Positions 12,946 through 19,222 of a stretch of DNA of 19,222 nucleotides are shown one piece after another; the stretch's first letter is position 1, and every line of letters begins with the position of its first letter. Made by a program: the position numbers and the translations under genes. The DNA is taken from the NCBI GenBank assembly GCA_038224055.1, contig JBBRGO010000031.1, forward strand, positions 1-19,222. Direction: 5' to 3'. The notes beneath the pieces are model-generated. The model did no database searches and had not been told where the DNA came from. It saw only the letters and a program-made list of their open reading frames with translations. This stretch comes from JBDSSS01 sp038224055 (GTDB lineage Bacteria; Actinomycetota; Actinomycetes; Actinomycetales; Dermatophilaceae).

Positions 12946-15381
12946 ATGGACGGAGATTTCGGGACGCAGCTGCGAGGACTGCGCAAGCGAGCCGATCTGA
13001 CGCAGGAGGCGCTCGCCGACCGGTCGGGTCTCAGCGTCGAGGGGATCAGTGCGCTCGAGCGCGGTCAGCGGCGTCGCCCTCGGGCCGACACGATCGACCT
13101 GCTCGCGGCCGGACTCCGGCTCGGGCCGGACGACCGGCGCTCCCTCGTCGCGGCTGCCGCTCGCGCCCGGCCCAGTCGAGCGACGCGGCGCAGCCGCGTG
13201 CCGCGCCAGCTCCCCGCCCGCACCCACGCCTTCACGGGCCGAGAGCCCGAGCTGCGCACGCTGACCGGGCTGCTCAAGAGCCCTCCGCACCGCGACTCGC
13301 CGGTCGTCGTCGCCATCGTCGGCATGGGGGGCCTCGGCAAGACCACCCTGGCCGTGCACGCGGCCTCGAACGTCGTGGACGAATACCCTGACGGCCAGCT
13401 CTACCTCGACCTCCGTGGTCACGACACCCGAGCGCCGCTGACTGCCCTGCGCGGTCTGACCTTCCTCATCGGCGCCCTGGGCGGCGACCCGCACGAGGTG
13501 CCCGACGACATCGACCAGGCGGCAGCCATCTTCCGGTCCTTGGTGTCCGGCTCGCGGGTACTCATCGTCCTCGACAACGCGGCGGACACGGCCCAGGTCG
13601 AGCCGCTTCTCCCCGCCGCAGCGGGCTGCGCCGTCATCATCACGAGCCGGCGAGCCTTTGCTGGCCGAGCCGATGTGCACCACGTCCCACTCGACGTCCT
13701 GCCGGCGCGCGAGTCGAGGCACCTGCTCGGCCGGCTCGTCGGTGAGGAGAGGCTGGCCGTCGACCCGCGCGCCGTCGACGAGCTGACGCGGGCGTGCGGT
13801 GGCCTCCCCCTGGCACTGCGCATCGTCGGTGCACGCCTCGCCGCTCGACCGTCGTGGCCACTCGACTTCCTCGCCTCGCGACTCACCGAGGCCCGCACCT
13901 GCTTGTCCGAGCTCTGCGCCGGTGACCTTGCGGTCCGCTCCAACATCGCGCTCTCGGTGGAGAACCTCGAGGCGAGTGACGACCCCGTCGACACCGTGTC
14001 GGCACGGGTGCACCTGTGGTGCGGGCTGCTGCCGTCGACGCGTCTCTCGGTCCCGGCCGTGGCCCGTCTCGTGGACCTGCCCGAGGACGTCACGGCCACG
14101 GCCCTCGAGAGACTGGCCGACGTCAGCCTCGTCGAGGCGACGGGTCCGGATCGCTACGGGGTGCACGACCTCGTCCAGGCCGTGGCACGTGAGCGCGCCG
14201 AGGCCCTGCTCGAGCGCGGCGAGCGTGACGCGGCGATCGGCCGGCTCGTCGAGTTCTACGTCGCGGTGTCCTGGCGGACCCGGCACCACTGCCGTCCCAC
14301 CCCTGAAGGGGTGGACGCCGAGGCACTCATGCAGGCCTCCCGATCGTGGACGGATCCCGCCGCGTGCCTCGACCTCCTCGTCGCTGACGCCGACCAGTTC
14401 ACGGGAATCACCCAGTTGATCGCCGGGACCCGGTCGCCGTCGCGCAGCTTGCTCCCGTGGCTGGCACTGGGCCTGATCACGTACTTCGTGACACGGGCCG
14501 ACACCGCGGGGTGGCCGGAGATGCTCACTCTCGCGGTCAGCGCCCTCGACGGCGAGGCCGGCGGACCCGACGTCATCGACCCGTCCTGCTCGTCCCGCGC
14601 ACCGACGACGGCCCTCATCGGACACCTGCACGAGGACCTCGCCCTCGCCCTGAGCGGGAGGGGCGAGCATGAGGCCGCACTCGGTCAGGCCCGGCGGGCC
14701 GTCGAGCAGTTCCGGACGGCCGGGAGGGCGCGTGCCGAGGCATCGGCGCTCGGCACCGAGGCCATCCTGCTCGGCCGACTCGACCGAACCCCAGAGGCGA
14801 TCGCCCTGCGTGAGCGCGCCCGGCGGATCAGCGAACGCCTCGGCGACGCACGAGCGGTCGCAGCCGCAGACCGAGATCTCGGTCTGCTCCTCGCACGGAC
14901 GGGCGATCTGGGCGCCGCCGTCGTGTACGAGCGTCGGTCGCTCGAGACCTACACCCGGATCGGGATCATGCGCGGTGCCGCGATGGCTTCGGTGAACCTC
15001 GGCGTCATGCTGCGCGACACCGGCGAGCTGCGCGAGGCCCGGACCCACCTCGAGCGGAGCGCCGCCATCTTCCACGAGTTCGGCGACCGGGCGGGGTTGA
15101 CGGAGTCGCTCGAGGAGCTGGGCTACTGGCACGTCGTGGCCGGGGATCCGGACCTCGGGTTGCGCATCCTCACAGACGGTCTGGCGCTCGTCGACCACGC
15201 CGACTCGGGCCAGTGGGAGGCAAGCCTTCGCACGCGCCTGGGTCTCGCCCTGCTTCGACTCGGGCGGCGAGCAGAAGCCGAGCAGCACTGGCGGGCCGCC
15301 GTCGAGATCCATCGACGGCGGGGTGAGTGGCGGGCGTTGGCGGAGGCACGTGCCCTGCTGGGCCCACCCGTGACGGCTTGA
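12946..15381 (+). CDS. XRE-HTH / NB-ARC (STAND) / TPR regulator
   Basis: 811 residues from ATG12946. Residues about 7-62 form an XRE-type helix-turn-helix (LRKRADLTQEALADRSGLSV, SALERGQ). A basic linker leads to an NB-ARC ATPase: Walker A GMGGLGKTT (126-134), Walker B VLIVLDN with Asp210, a sensor-like ITSRR (232-236) and CGGLPLAL (284-291), then a winged-helix region ending near 415 (YGVHDLVQAVARERA). The C-terminal half (about 545-805) is helical with TPR-like repeats, for example AEASALGTEAILLGRLDRTP and AAMASVNLGVMLRDTGELRE. STAND regulators of this build are off when ADP-bound and oligomerise when the TPR part senses a ligand. The gene is divergent from the secreted hydrolase operon, which is the likely target. 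It has no SARP output domain. Ligand and direction of control are unknown. Confidence 0.9.
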   Translation: MDGDFGTQLRGLRKRADLTQEALADRSGLSVEGISALERGQRRRPRADTIDLLAAGLRLGPDDRRSLVAAAARARPSRATRRSRVPRQLPARTHAFTGREPELRTLTGLLKSPPHRDSPVVVAIVGMGGLGKTTLAVHAASNVVDEYPDGQLYLDLRGHDTRAPLTALRGLTFLIGALGGDPHEVPDDIDQAAAIFRSLVSGSRVLIVLDNAADTAQVEPLLPAAAGCAVIITSRRAFAGRADVHHVPLDVLPARESRHLLGRLVGEERLAVDPRAVDELTRACGGLPLALRIVGARLAARPSWPLDFLASRLTEARTCLSELCAGDLAVRSNIALSVENLEASDDPVDTVSARVHLWCGLLPSTRLSVPAVARLVDLPEDVTATALERLADVSLVEATGPDRYGVHDLVQAVARERAEALLERGERDAAIGRLVEFYVAVSWRTRHHCRPTPEGVDAEALMQASRSWTDPAACLDLLVADADQFTGITQLIAGTRSPSRSLLPWLALGLITYFVTRADTAGWPEMLTLAVSALDGEAGGPDVIDPSCSSRAPTTALIGHLHEDLALALSGRGEHEAALGQARRAVEQFRTAGRARAEASALGTEAILLGRLDRTPEAIALRERARRISERLGDARAVAAADRDLGLLLARTGDLGAAVVYERRSLETYTRIGIMRGAAMASVNLGVMLRDTGELREARTHLERSAAIFHEFGDRAGLTESLEELGYWHVVAGDPDLGLRILTDGLALVDHADSGQWEASLRTRLGLALLRLGRRAEAEQHWRAAVEIHRRRGEWRALAEARALLGPPVTA

Positions 15382-15400
15382 CCTCGATCCACCGACGGGC

Positions 15401-15417
15401 CCGCGGTCGGGCCGCGG
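15401..15417. terminator. GC-only hairpin between regulator and convergent small gene
   Basis: CCGCGG (15401-15406) pairs with CCGCGG (15412-15417) around a 5-nt loop, 20 nt after the regulator stop and 26 nt from the stop of the convergent gene. It could end both transcripts. The stem is short and no T-tract follows, so the call is tentative. Confidence 0.35.
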
Positions 15418-15442
15418 CATCATTCTCCACGGGCCGCACCGC

Positions 15443-15745
15443 TCAGAAGCCCCGGCGGATGCCGCGCAGCTCATTGGCCACGGAGGACGCGGCGTTCGCC
15501 TCCGGATCCGCCTCGAAGAGGTCGTGTATCACCACGGCGAGCTGGTCCATGACGACCGCCGGCCCGAGATCCGGGACGGGACGGGACGGGCCACCGCGGA
15601 GGGCGGCGGTGCGGTCGGCCAGGGTCTGCACGAGAGCCCGCGTGGGCGGCATACGAGAGAGCGCGTGGTCGATCGGTAGCTGGTGCCACCGATCGACTAC
15701 GCGCCGCAGCTCTGTGGAGACCTCCTGCGGGACAGGGGACCTCAC
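15443..15745 (-). CDS. Small hypothetical protein
   Basis: 100 residues from a GTG start (15743-15745), 13 nt after the stop of the Bax inhibitor-1 gene, so probably co-transcribed with it. No signal peptide, no cysteine and no long hydrophobic segment are seen; it is likely cytosolic and mostly helical (STELRRVVDRWHQLP, MDQLAVVIHDLFEADPEANA). I do not recognise the family. GC-rich third positions and the close spacing favour a real gene. The ribosome binding site is weak (only GAG about 13 nt upstream), so coupling to the upstream gene or a different start is possible. Confidence 0.6.
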   Translation of the reverse strand: MRSPVPQEVSTELRRVVDRWHQLPIDHALSRMPPTRALVQTLADRTAALRGGPSRPVPDLGPAVVMDQLAVVIHDLFEADPEANAASSVANELRGIRRGF

Positions 15746-15758
15746 GTGCGTCGAGGAC

Positions 15759-16628
15759 TCAGTTGCGCAGGCGCGCGAAGAGCCGGACGAACTCGATGTA
15801 GAGCCAGACCACCGAGACGATGAGGCCGTGGGCGAGCAGCCACGAGTACTTCTGCGGCGCTCCGACCCGGACCGCGTGGTCGATGGAGTCGAAGTCGATG
15901 GCCAGTGAGTAGGCGGCGAGCGCCGTGCCGAGGATGCTGAGGCCGATGCCGAGCGGGCCGCTACCGCCGAAGCCCCAGCCGTCGATGACGCCGGTGAGGA
16001 GCAGCACGAACTGGAGCACCGAGAAGATCGCGTAGCCGACGACGGCGAAGAAGAAGATCCGGCGGGTCTTGGAGTTGACCTTGACGAAGCCGGTCGCGTA
16101 GCCGATGTACATCGCGGCGAAGGTACACAGGGTGGCGAGGACCGCCATCGTCACGACGCCCTCGTAAGCCGGGACGCTGTTGATGAACTGGCTGAAGGCG
16201 CCGACGAAGAGGCCCTGCGCGAGGGTGTAGAGCACGATGAGCGGGACGGACACCTTCTTGCTGAAGGCGATGGCGAAGCCGAGCCCGAGTCCGACGATCG
16301 CGCCACCGAGCCAGAAGGTCATCCCGAGGGACGGGTTGCCCTCGGAGACGAACCACGACACGCCCGCCGCGGCGAGGAGCAGGACGAAGAGGCTGAGGCT
16401 CTTCATCACGACGTCGTCGAGGGTGACCCGGCCGGTGTCGGCGGGGCCCGCCGGCGTGCTCGAGTACATGTCGTTGAGCTGCTGCGCCGTCATGGACTCC
16501 TGCGCGGCCATGCCGCCCGTCACGCCCTGGCTGGCAGCCTGCGGGTTCTGCTGCGAGTTGAAGCCGGCGTAGCGCTCCTTCTCGATCTGCTTGTCGAGTC
16601 GGTCGAAGACCGGATTCTTTGATGCCAT
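15759..16628 (-). CDS. Bax inhibitor-1/YccA family membrane protein
   Basis: 289 residues. ATG at 16626-16628 (MASKNPVFDRL) is chosen over the upstream in-frame start at 16649 because GGGGAGG lies about 9 nt before it. A 70-residue polar, Gln/Asn-rich N-terminal tail precedes seven hydrophobic segments (about 76-95, 102-122, 126-148, 157-177, 190-212, 222-245, 261-285). The end of the sixth and the last helix contain DFDSIDHAVRVGAPQKYSW, the family's conserved acidic loop, whose aspartates form the pH/Ca2+ sensor in structurally studied BI-1 homologues (YetJ). It acts in the cytoplasmic membrane, probably as an ion leak channel, but its role in actinobacteria is not settled. A perfect dyad (16656-16670) lies just upstream. 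Confidence 0.9.
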   Translation of the reverse strand: MASKNPVFDRLDKQIEKERYAGFNSQQNPQAASQGVTGGMAAQESMTAQQLNDMYSSTPAGPADTGRVTLDDVVMKSLSLFVLLLAAAGVSWFVSEGNPSLGMTFWLGGAIVGLGLGFAIAFSKKVSVPLIVLYTLAQGLFVGAFSQFINSVPAYEGVVTMAVLATLCTFAAMYIGYATGFVKVNSKTRRIFFFAVVGYAIFSVLQFVLLLTGVIDGWGFGGSGPLGIGLSILGTALAAYSLAIDFDSIDHAVRVGAPQKYSWLLAHGLIVSVVWLYIEFVRLFARLRN

Positions 16629-16655
16629 GACTCTGTGCCTCCCCGACACCTCGTT

Positions 16656-16670
16656 GTCACGCTGCGTGAC
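16656..16670. promoter_or_regulatory. Perfect 15-nt dyad GTCACGC-T-GCGTGAC upstream of the BI-1 gene
   Basis: Seven-base arms flank a single central base, 27 nt before the ATG of the Bax inhibitor-1 gene. On the minus strand a TACCCT -10-like element lies upstream (16682-16687) and GGAAC, resembling an ECF-type -35, about 18 nt further on. The dyad would then sit near the transcription start, a good place for a repressor. Promoter assignment is weak; the dyad itself is directly visible. Confidence 0.45.
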
Positions 16671-16798
16671 GACTGTTCACAGGGTAAGCGATCGGGTGGT
16701 GCCATTTGGTTCCCCTTGCCTGCAGGTCGGCCCCATCGCGGCGGAAATCGTGACGACCGGCTCCCGGCGCGGGAGGCGGACGGCATACTGATCCCCTT

Positions 16799-16873
16799 GC
16801 CCCCGTGGCCCAACCGGCAGAGGCAGGCGACTTAAAATCGCCACAGGTGAGGGTTCGAGTCCCTCCGGGGGTA
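16799..16873 (+). tRNA. tRNA with anticodon UAA, annotated Leu, short variable loop
   Basis: A 75-nt cloverleaf folds fully: acceptor GCCCCCG (16799-16805) with CGGGGGT (16866-16872), six Watson-Crick pairs plus a terminal G-U; a short D-stem GCC/GGC with G18G19 in the loop; anticodon stem GGCGA/TCGCC with loop CTTAAAA (anticodon TAA); a T-stem GAGGG/CCCTC with loop TTCGAGT; discriminator A at 16873. No CCA is encoded. The variable region is only ACAGGT, whereas tRNA-Leu normally has a long variable arm, so its charging identity deserves care. It converges on ppx, with 4 nt between the discriminator base and the ppx stop codon. Its neighbourhood next to ppx appears, from memory, to be shared by other actinobacteria. 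Confidence 0.9.
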
Positions 16874-16877
16874 CTGG

Positions 16878-17846
16878 TCAGTCGACCTGGGACAGCGCGA
16901 TCCCGTCGAGGATGTCGTGCTCCGACGTGACCACCTCGGTGAGCCCGGACGCGTCACCGACGCGCTCGACGATGCGCCGCCACACGAGCGCACCGGCGCC
17001 GATGACGTCGACCCGGCCCGGGTGCATGTACGGCAGGGCGGCCCGCTGCTCCCGACTCATCGCCAACAGGTCGGAGGCCGCCTCGCGCACCTCATCGACG
17101 GGTGAGCGGGACAGGTGGATCGCCGCGGGGTCGTATGCCGCCAGGCGGAGTCGGTGCGCCGTGATCGTCGTGACGCTGCCGGCCAGCCCGACGAGCGCGC
17201 CGAGTCCCTCGAAGGAGACCACCTCGTTGGCCCGGTCGATTGCCGCATCGGCGTCGGCGAGGGCCGCGACGATCTCGGCCTCGGTGGGCGGGTCGCTGAC
17301 GAGGTGCCGCTCGGTGAGGCGGACGCACCCGATGTCGACGGACCGCGCGGCCTCGACGGTGTCGGTGCCCCGGACGAACTCCGTCGACCCGCCGCCGAGG
17401 TCGACGACGAGGTAGGGACCGGTCACCCCGGCGGCCGCGAGGCCCCCGGTCGCGCCGGCGAAGGAGAGGGCGGCCTCCTCGTCACCCGAGACGACCTCGG
17501 GCGAGACCGGCCGGCCCCAGTGCTCGAGGAAGGCGGCGCGGACGCCCTCGATGAACTCGGCGGCGTTGCTCGCGTCGCGGGAGGCGGAGGTCGCGACGAA
17601 ACGCACTCGGTCGCCGCCGAGCTCACGGCACGTCGCGGCATACTCCCGGGCCACCCGCAGGGTGCGCTCCATCGACTCCGGAGCGATCCGTCCGGTGCGG
17701 TCGACCCCGTGGCCGAGGCGGACGATCTCCATCCGGCGGACCACGTCGGCGAGGGACCCCGTGGCGGCGTCGACGTCGGCGACGAGCAGGCGGATCGAGT
17801 TGGTGCCGCAGTCGATCGCGCCGACCCGGGTGGTGGTCTCACTCAT
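16878..17846 (-). CDS. ppx: Ppx/GppA family exopolyphosphatase
   Basis: 322 residues. ATG at 17844-17846 (MSETTTRVGAIDCGTNSIRL) is preferred to the upstream in-frame start at 17933, since homology begins here. ASKHA-fold motifs are visible: the first phosphate loop GAIDCGTNSIRLLVAD (9-24), ATSASRDASNA (86-95), SGDEEA with the likely catalytic Glu123/124, and the second phosphate loop VVDLGGGSTEFV (147-158). At about 320 residues it is the short actinobacterial form without the C-terminal HD-like part of E. coli Ppx. The family removes terminal phosphates from polyphosphate or hydrolyses pppGpp; the short form may prefer short-chain polyphosphate. It overlaps DUF501 by 8 nt in the eno operon. 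Confidence 0.9.
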   Translation of the reverse strand: MSETTTRVGAIDCGTNSIRLLVADVDAATGSLADVVRRMEIVRLGHGVDRTGRIAPESMERTLRVAREYAATCRELGGDRVRFVATSASRDASNAAEFIEGVRAAFLEHWGRPVSPEVVSGDEEAALSFAGATGGLAAAGVTGPYLVVDLGGGSTEFVRGTDTVEAARSVDIGCVRLTERHLVSDPPTEAEIVAALADADAAIDRANEVVSFEGLGALVGLAGSVTTITAHRLRLAAYDPAAIHLSRSPVDEVREAASDLLAMSREQRAALPYMHPGRVDVIGAGALVWRRIVERVGDASGLTEVVTSEHDILDGIALSQVD

Positions 17847-18393
17847 CTGCGGTCTCCTCGTCCTCGGCGGCGTGCACGAGCGCGCACGACGTGGGGGTCC
17901 ACCAGGGCTCGAGACGCTCGAGGGTCTCGTCACCGAGCGGGTTGGCTCCCGGACCGGCGGCGAGCGAGTGGGCCACGAGCACGTGGAGGCACTTGACTCG
18001 GGTGGGCATGCCGCCGGCCGACACCCCGTCGATCTCCGGGACGTCGCCGAGCTCGGCGCGCTGCGCCAGGTAGCGCTCGTGCGCGTCGGCGTAGGCGGCC
18101 GCGAGCTCCTCGTCCTCGCCGAGACGGGCCGTCATCTCCTTCATCAGCCCGCCCGTCTCGAGCGTGCTGACGGCACCGGTCAGACGTGGACACGTCGCGT
18201 AGTACGTCGTGGGGAAGGGGGTGCCGTCGGGCAGCCTCGGCAGGGTACGGAGCACGTCCGGCTCCCCGCAGGGGCACCGGTGCGCCACCGCCGCGACACC
18301 ACGCGGGGAGCGTCCGAGCTGACGGTGGACCGCGGTGAGGTCGGCCGGGTCCACGGTCTCGACGGGCTGGACCGGGTCGTGAGGCTCGTTCAC
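17839..18393 (-). CDS. DUF501 family protein
   Basis: 184 residues from a GTG start whose first bases overlap the stop of the FtsB-like gene (GTGA). The family hallmarks are CPCGEPDVLRT (40-50), TYYATCPRL with Cys68, and GMPTRVKCLHVLVAHSLA (128-145). The conserved cysteines (40, 42, 68, 135) and nearby histidines suggest a possible metal site. Function is unknown. In actinobacteria the gene is regularly found between divIC/ftsB and ppx, as here, so a link with cell-division or phosphate genes is only by neighbourhood. Stop and start codons overlap with both neighbours, so expression is tightly coupled. Confidence 0.9.
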   Translation of the reverse strand: MNEPHDPVQPVETVDPADLTAVHRQLGRSPRGVAAVAHRCPCGEPDVLRTLPRLPDGTPFPTTYYATCPRLTGAVSTLETGGLMKEMTARLGEDEELAAAYADAHERYLAQRAELGDVPEIDGVSAGGMPTRVKCLHVLVAHSLAAGPGANPLGDETLERLEPWWTPTSCALVHAAEDEETADE

Positions 18394-19067
18394 TGGCCGG
18401 TCGGCAGCCCGGCCGTGGGGCGGTCAGCGATCTCGATGGACTGCCACACCTTGCCGTACCACGGCGAGGCCTGGTCAGCCAGGGGCGCGGCGACGACCGG
18501 CCGGGCGGTCTCCGGCGCCTTCGTCTCCGCCGACTGGGGCGCGAGGACCGTGTAGGCGCGGTCGCCGATCCGCACGAACTTGAGTCGTTCCCTGGCCTGG
18601 ACCTCGATGTAGGCGGGGTCCTTCCAGAGCGCGGCCTGCCGCTCGAGCGCGGCGACGTCGGCCTGCTGGTCGACGACCTCGGCCGCCAGGACGGCGGTGT
18701 CGTTGCGCTGCTGGATCAACGAGCGCAGCGTCGGGACGAGCGTCACGGCGAGCATCACGACGATCGCGACGAGGATGCCGGCCCGCACCCACGTCGTCGA
18801 CGGGGAGGGTGGGGTCGGCTGGGTCGTGCGGGGCCGGGCGGCGAGGGCCGGGCGTTGGCGTCCCGGTCCCGCCTTCGGACCGGAGCCGGAGCCGGAGCGC
18901 GACGACCCCGGCCGCGTCCCCGAGGGCCGGGGACCGAGCGATTTCCCGGCAGGCTTCCCGACGGGCCTGCCCATCGGCTTCCCGGCCCCGGTCGCCCGGC
19001 CCACACCGCTGCCCGGGCCGCGACTCGAGGAGGTGCGGCCCGGGCGGGAGGGGGTGCGGTCAGCCAT
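18390..19067 (-). CDS. ftsB: FtsB/DivIC family septum formation initiator
   Basis: 225 residues. The first 92 residues are a Gly/Pro/Arg/Ser-rich, disordered cytoplasmic tail with KPxGRPVGKPAGKS repeats. One transmembrane helix follows (about 93-114, VRAGILVAIVVMLAVTLVP), then a coiled coil (about 116-147, IQQRNDTAVLAAEVVDQQAD). The family end block reads WKDPAYIEVQARERLKFVRIG (148-168). It is a bitopic divisome protein that partners FtsL and FtsQ at midcell and helps activate septal peptidoglycan synthesis. The gene begins 8 nt after the enolase stop, the standard actinobacterial order. The ribosome binding site is weak (CAGGA about 12 nt upstream, inside the eno end), so translation may depend on coupling. 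Confidence 0.92.
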   Translation of the reverse strand: MADRTPSRPGRTSSSRGPGSGVGRATGAGKPMGRPVGKPAGKSLGPRPSGTRPGSSRSGSGSGPKAGPGRQRPALAARPRTTQPTPPSPSTTWVRAGILVAIVVMLAVTLVPTLRSLIQQRNDTAVLAAEVVDQQADVAALERQAALWKDPAYIEVQARERLKFVRIGDRAYTVLAPQSAETKAPETARPVVAAPLADQASPWYGKVWQSIEIADRPTAGLPTGQ

Positions 19068-19075
19068 GCGTGCGA

Positions 19076-19222
19076 TCAGTCCTGTGCAGTGTGGGCGGTG
19101 GCGTCGAAGCGCGGGAAGGCGCCGACTCCGGCGTAGACCGCCGCGTCGTCGAGCTCCTCCTCGATGCGGAGCAGCTGGTTGTACTTCGCCACCCGCTCGG
19201 ACCGCGCCGGGGCACCGGTCTT
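19076..19222 (-). CDS. eno: Enolase, C-terminal 48 residues (cut by window edge)
   Basis: The minus strand from the right edge to TGA (19076-19078) reads KTGAPARSERVAKYNQLLRI, then EEELDDAAVYAGVGAFPRFD and a short tail ATAHTAQD. This is the enolase C-terminus, with the GAPxRSERVAKYNQLLRIEEEL block containing conserved arginine and lysine residues near the active site. Enolase converts 2-phosphoglycerate to phosphoenolpyruvate in the cytoplasm. It is the first visible gene of the eno - ftsB - DUF501 - ppx operon. Confidence 0.95.
   Translation of the reverse strand, partial: KTGAPARSERVAKYNQLLRIEEELDDAAVYAGVGAFPRFDATAHTAQD

Larger units (their letters stand above)
1920..17643. repeat. Dispersed octamer CGGCATAC / GTATGCCG, 11 copies
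   Basis: CGGCATAC occurs on the plus strand at 1920, 2283, 4982, 7916, 15647, 16781 and 17636, and as GTATGCCG at 2331, 5074, 11121 and 17133 (start positions). Nine of the eleven extend to GCGGCATAC. Copies fall both in genes, in more than one reading frame, and between genes. With this base composition fewer than about one copy would be expected. The span given covers the first to the last copy and is not a continuous repeat. Confidence 0.75.

Noticed and set aside
12934..15474. 846-codon minus-strand frame opposite the regulator
   Set aside because: Composition is Arg/Gly/Asp/Val-rich without motifs, and the plus strand encodes a clear HTH/NB-ARC/TPR protein. Long antisense frames are common at this GC content.
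16711..16801. Direct repeat TCCCCTTGCC (16711-16720 and 16792-16801), the second touching the tRNA 5' end, as an attachment site
   Set aside because: Only 10 nt, at the 5' and not the 3' end of the tRNA, and nothing mobile lies between the copies.
2228..17609. 13-mer CGAAACGCACTCG shared by the crcB-yigZ gap (2228) and the ppx coding region (17597)
   Set aside because: The second copy lacks the other arm of the dyad and is inside a conserved gene; coincidence is the simpler explanation.

Overview
The window is a stretch of chromosome from a high-GC actinobacterium. GC is very high throughout, third codon positions are almost all G or C, and several genes start with GTG. At the right end it has the actinobacterial order eno - FtsB/DivIC - DUF501 - Ppx, followed by a tRNA. 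An Intrasporangiaceae-like organism is a reasonable guess, but this is inference from gene content and not a species identification.

Layout. (1) 1-1464: a uroporphyrinogen-III synthase fragment (minus) diverges from a CbiX/SirB-type chelatase (plus); both point to sirohaem or other tetrapyrrole synthesis. (2) 1457-2178: two overlapping crcB genes (minus), a two-subunit fluoride channel. (3) 2333-3614: YigZ/IMPACT protein and an HhH-GPD DNA repair protein (plus), converging on cystathionine beta-synthase (3624-4994, minus). (4) 5178-9229: SGNH hydrolase (plus), a tandem pair of paralogous lipoproteins (minus) and a thiolase (plus). The thiolase / SGNH esterase / CBS grouping recalls the fadA3 - Rv1075c - cbs neighbourhood of Mycobacterium. 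(5) 9323-12715: four consecutive minus-strand genes, all encoding exported proteins: a small orphan protein with four cysteines, an M15 peptidase, an amidase and a phage-tail-type lysozyme. The last three carry five PG_binding_1 modules between them. Divergent from them at 12946-15381 is an 811-residue XRE-HTH / NB-ARC / TPR regulator. (6) 15443-16628: a small hypothetical gene and a Bax inhibitor-1 family membrane protein. (7) 16799-19222: a tRNA with anticodon UAA, then Ppx, DUF501, FtsB/DivIC and the C-terminus of enolase, the last four forming a tightly packed minus-strand operon.

The most interesting part is block 5. A STAND-type ATPase regulator faces a set of secreted enzymes predicted to cut both the glycan strands and the peptides of peptidoglycan. 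Inverted repeats lie on both sides of the 230-bp divergent intergenic region. No integrase, transposase or phage structural gene accompanies them, so I read this as a regulated wall-lysis or wall-remodelling cassette set into an otherwise housekeeping neighbourhood. Other points of note are a strongly over-represented octamer CGGCATAC (11 copies on the two strands), a UAA-anticodon tRNA that lacks the long variable arm expected of tRNA-Leu, and several operator-like dyads. No CRISPR array, IS element or replication origin was seen, and no gap between genes exceeds 300 bases.
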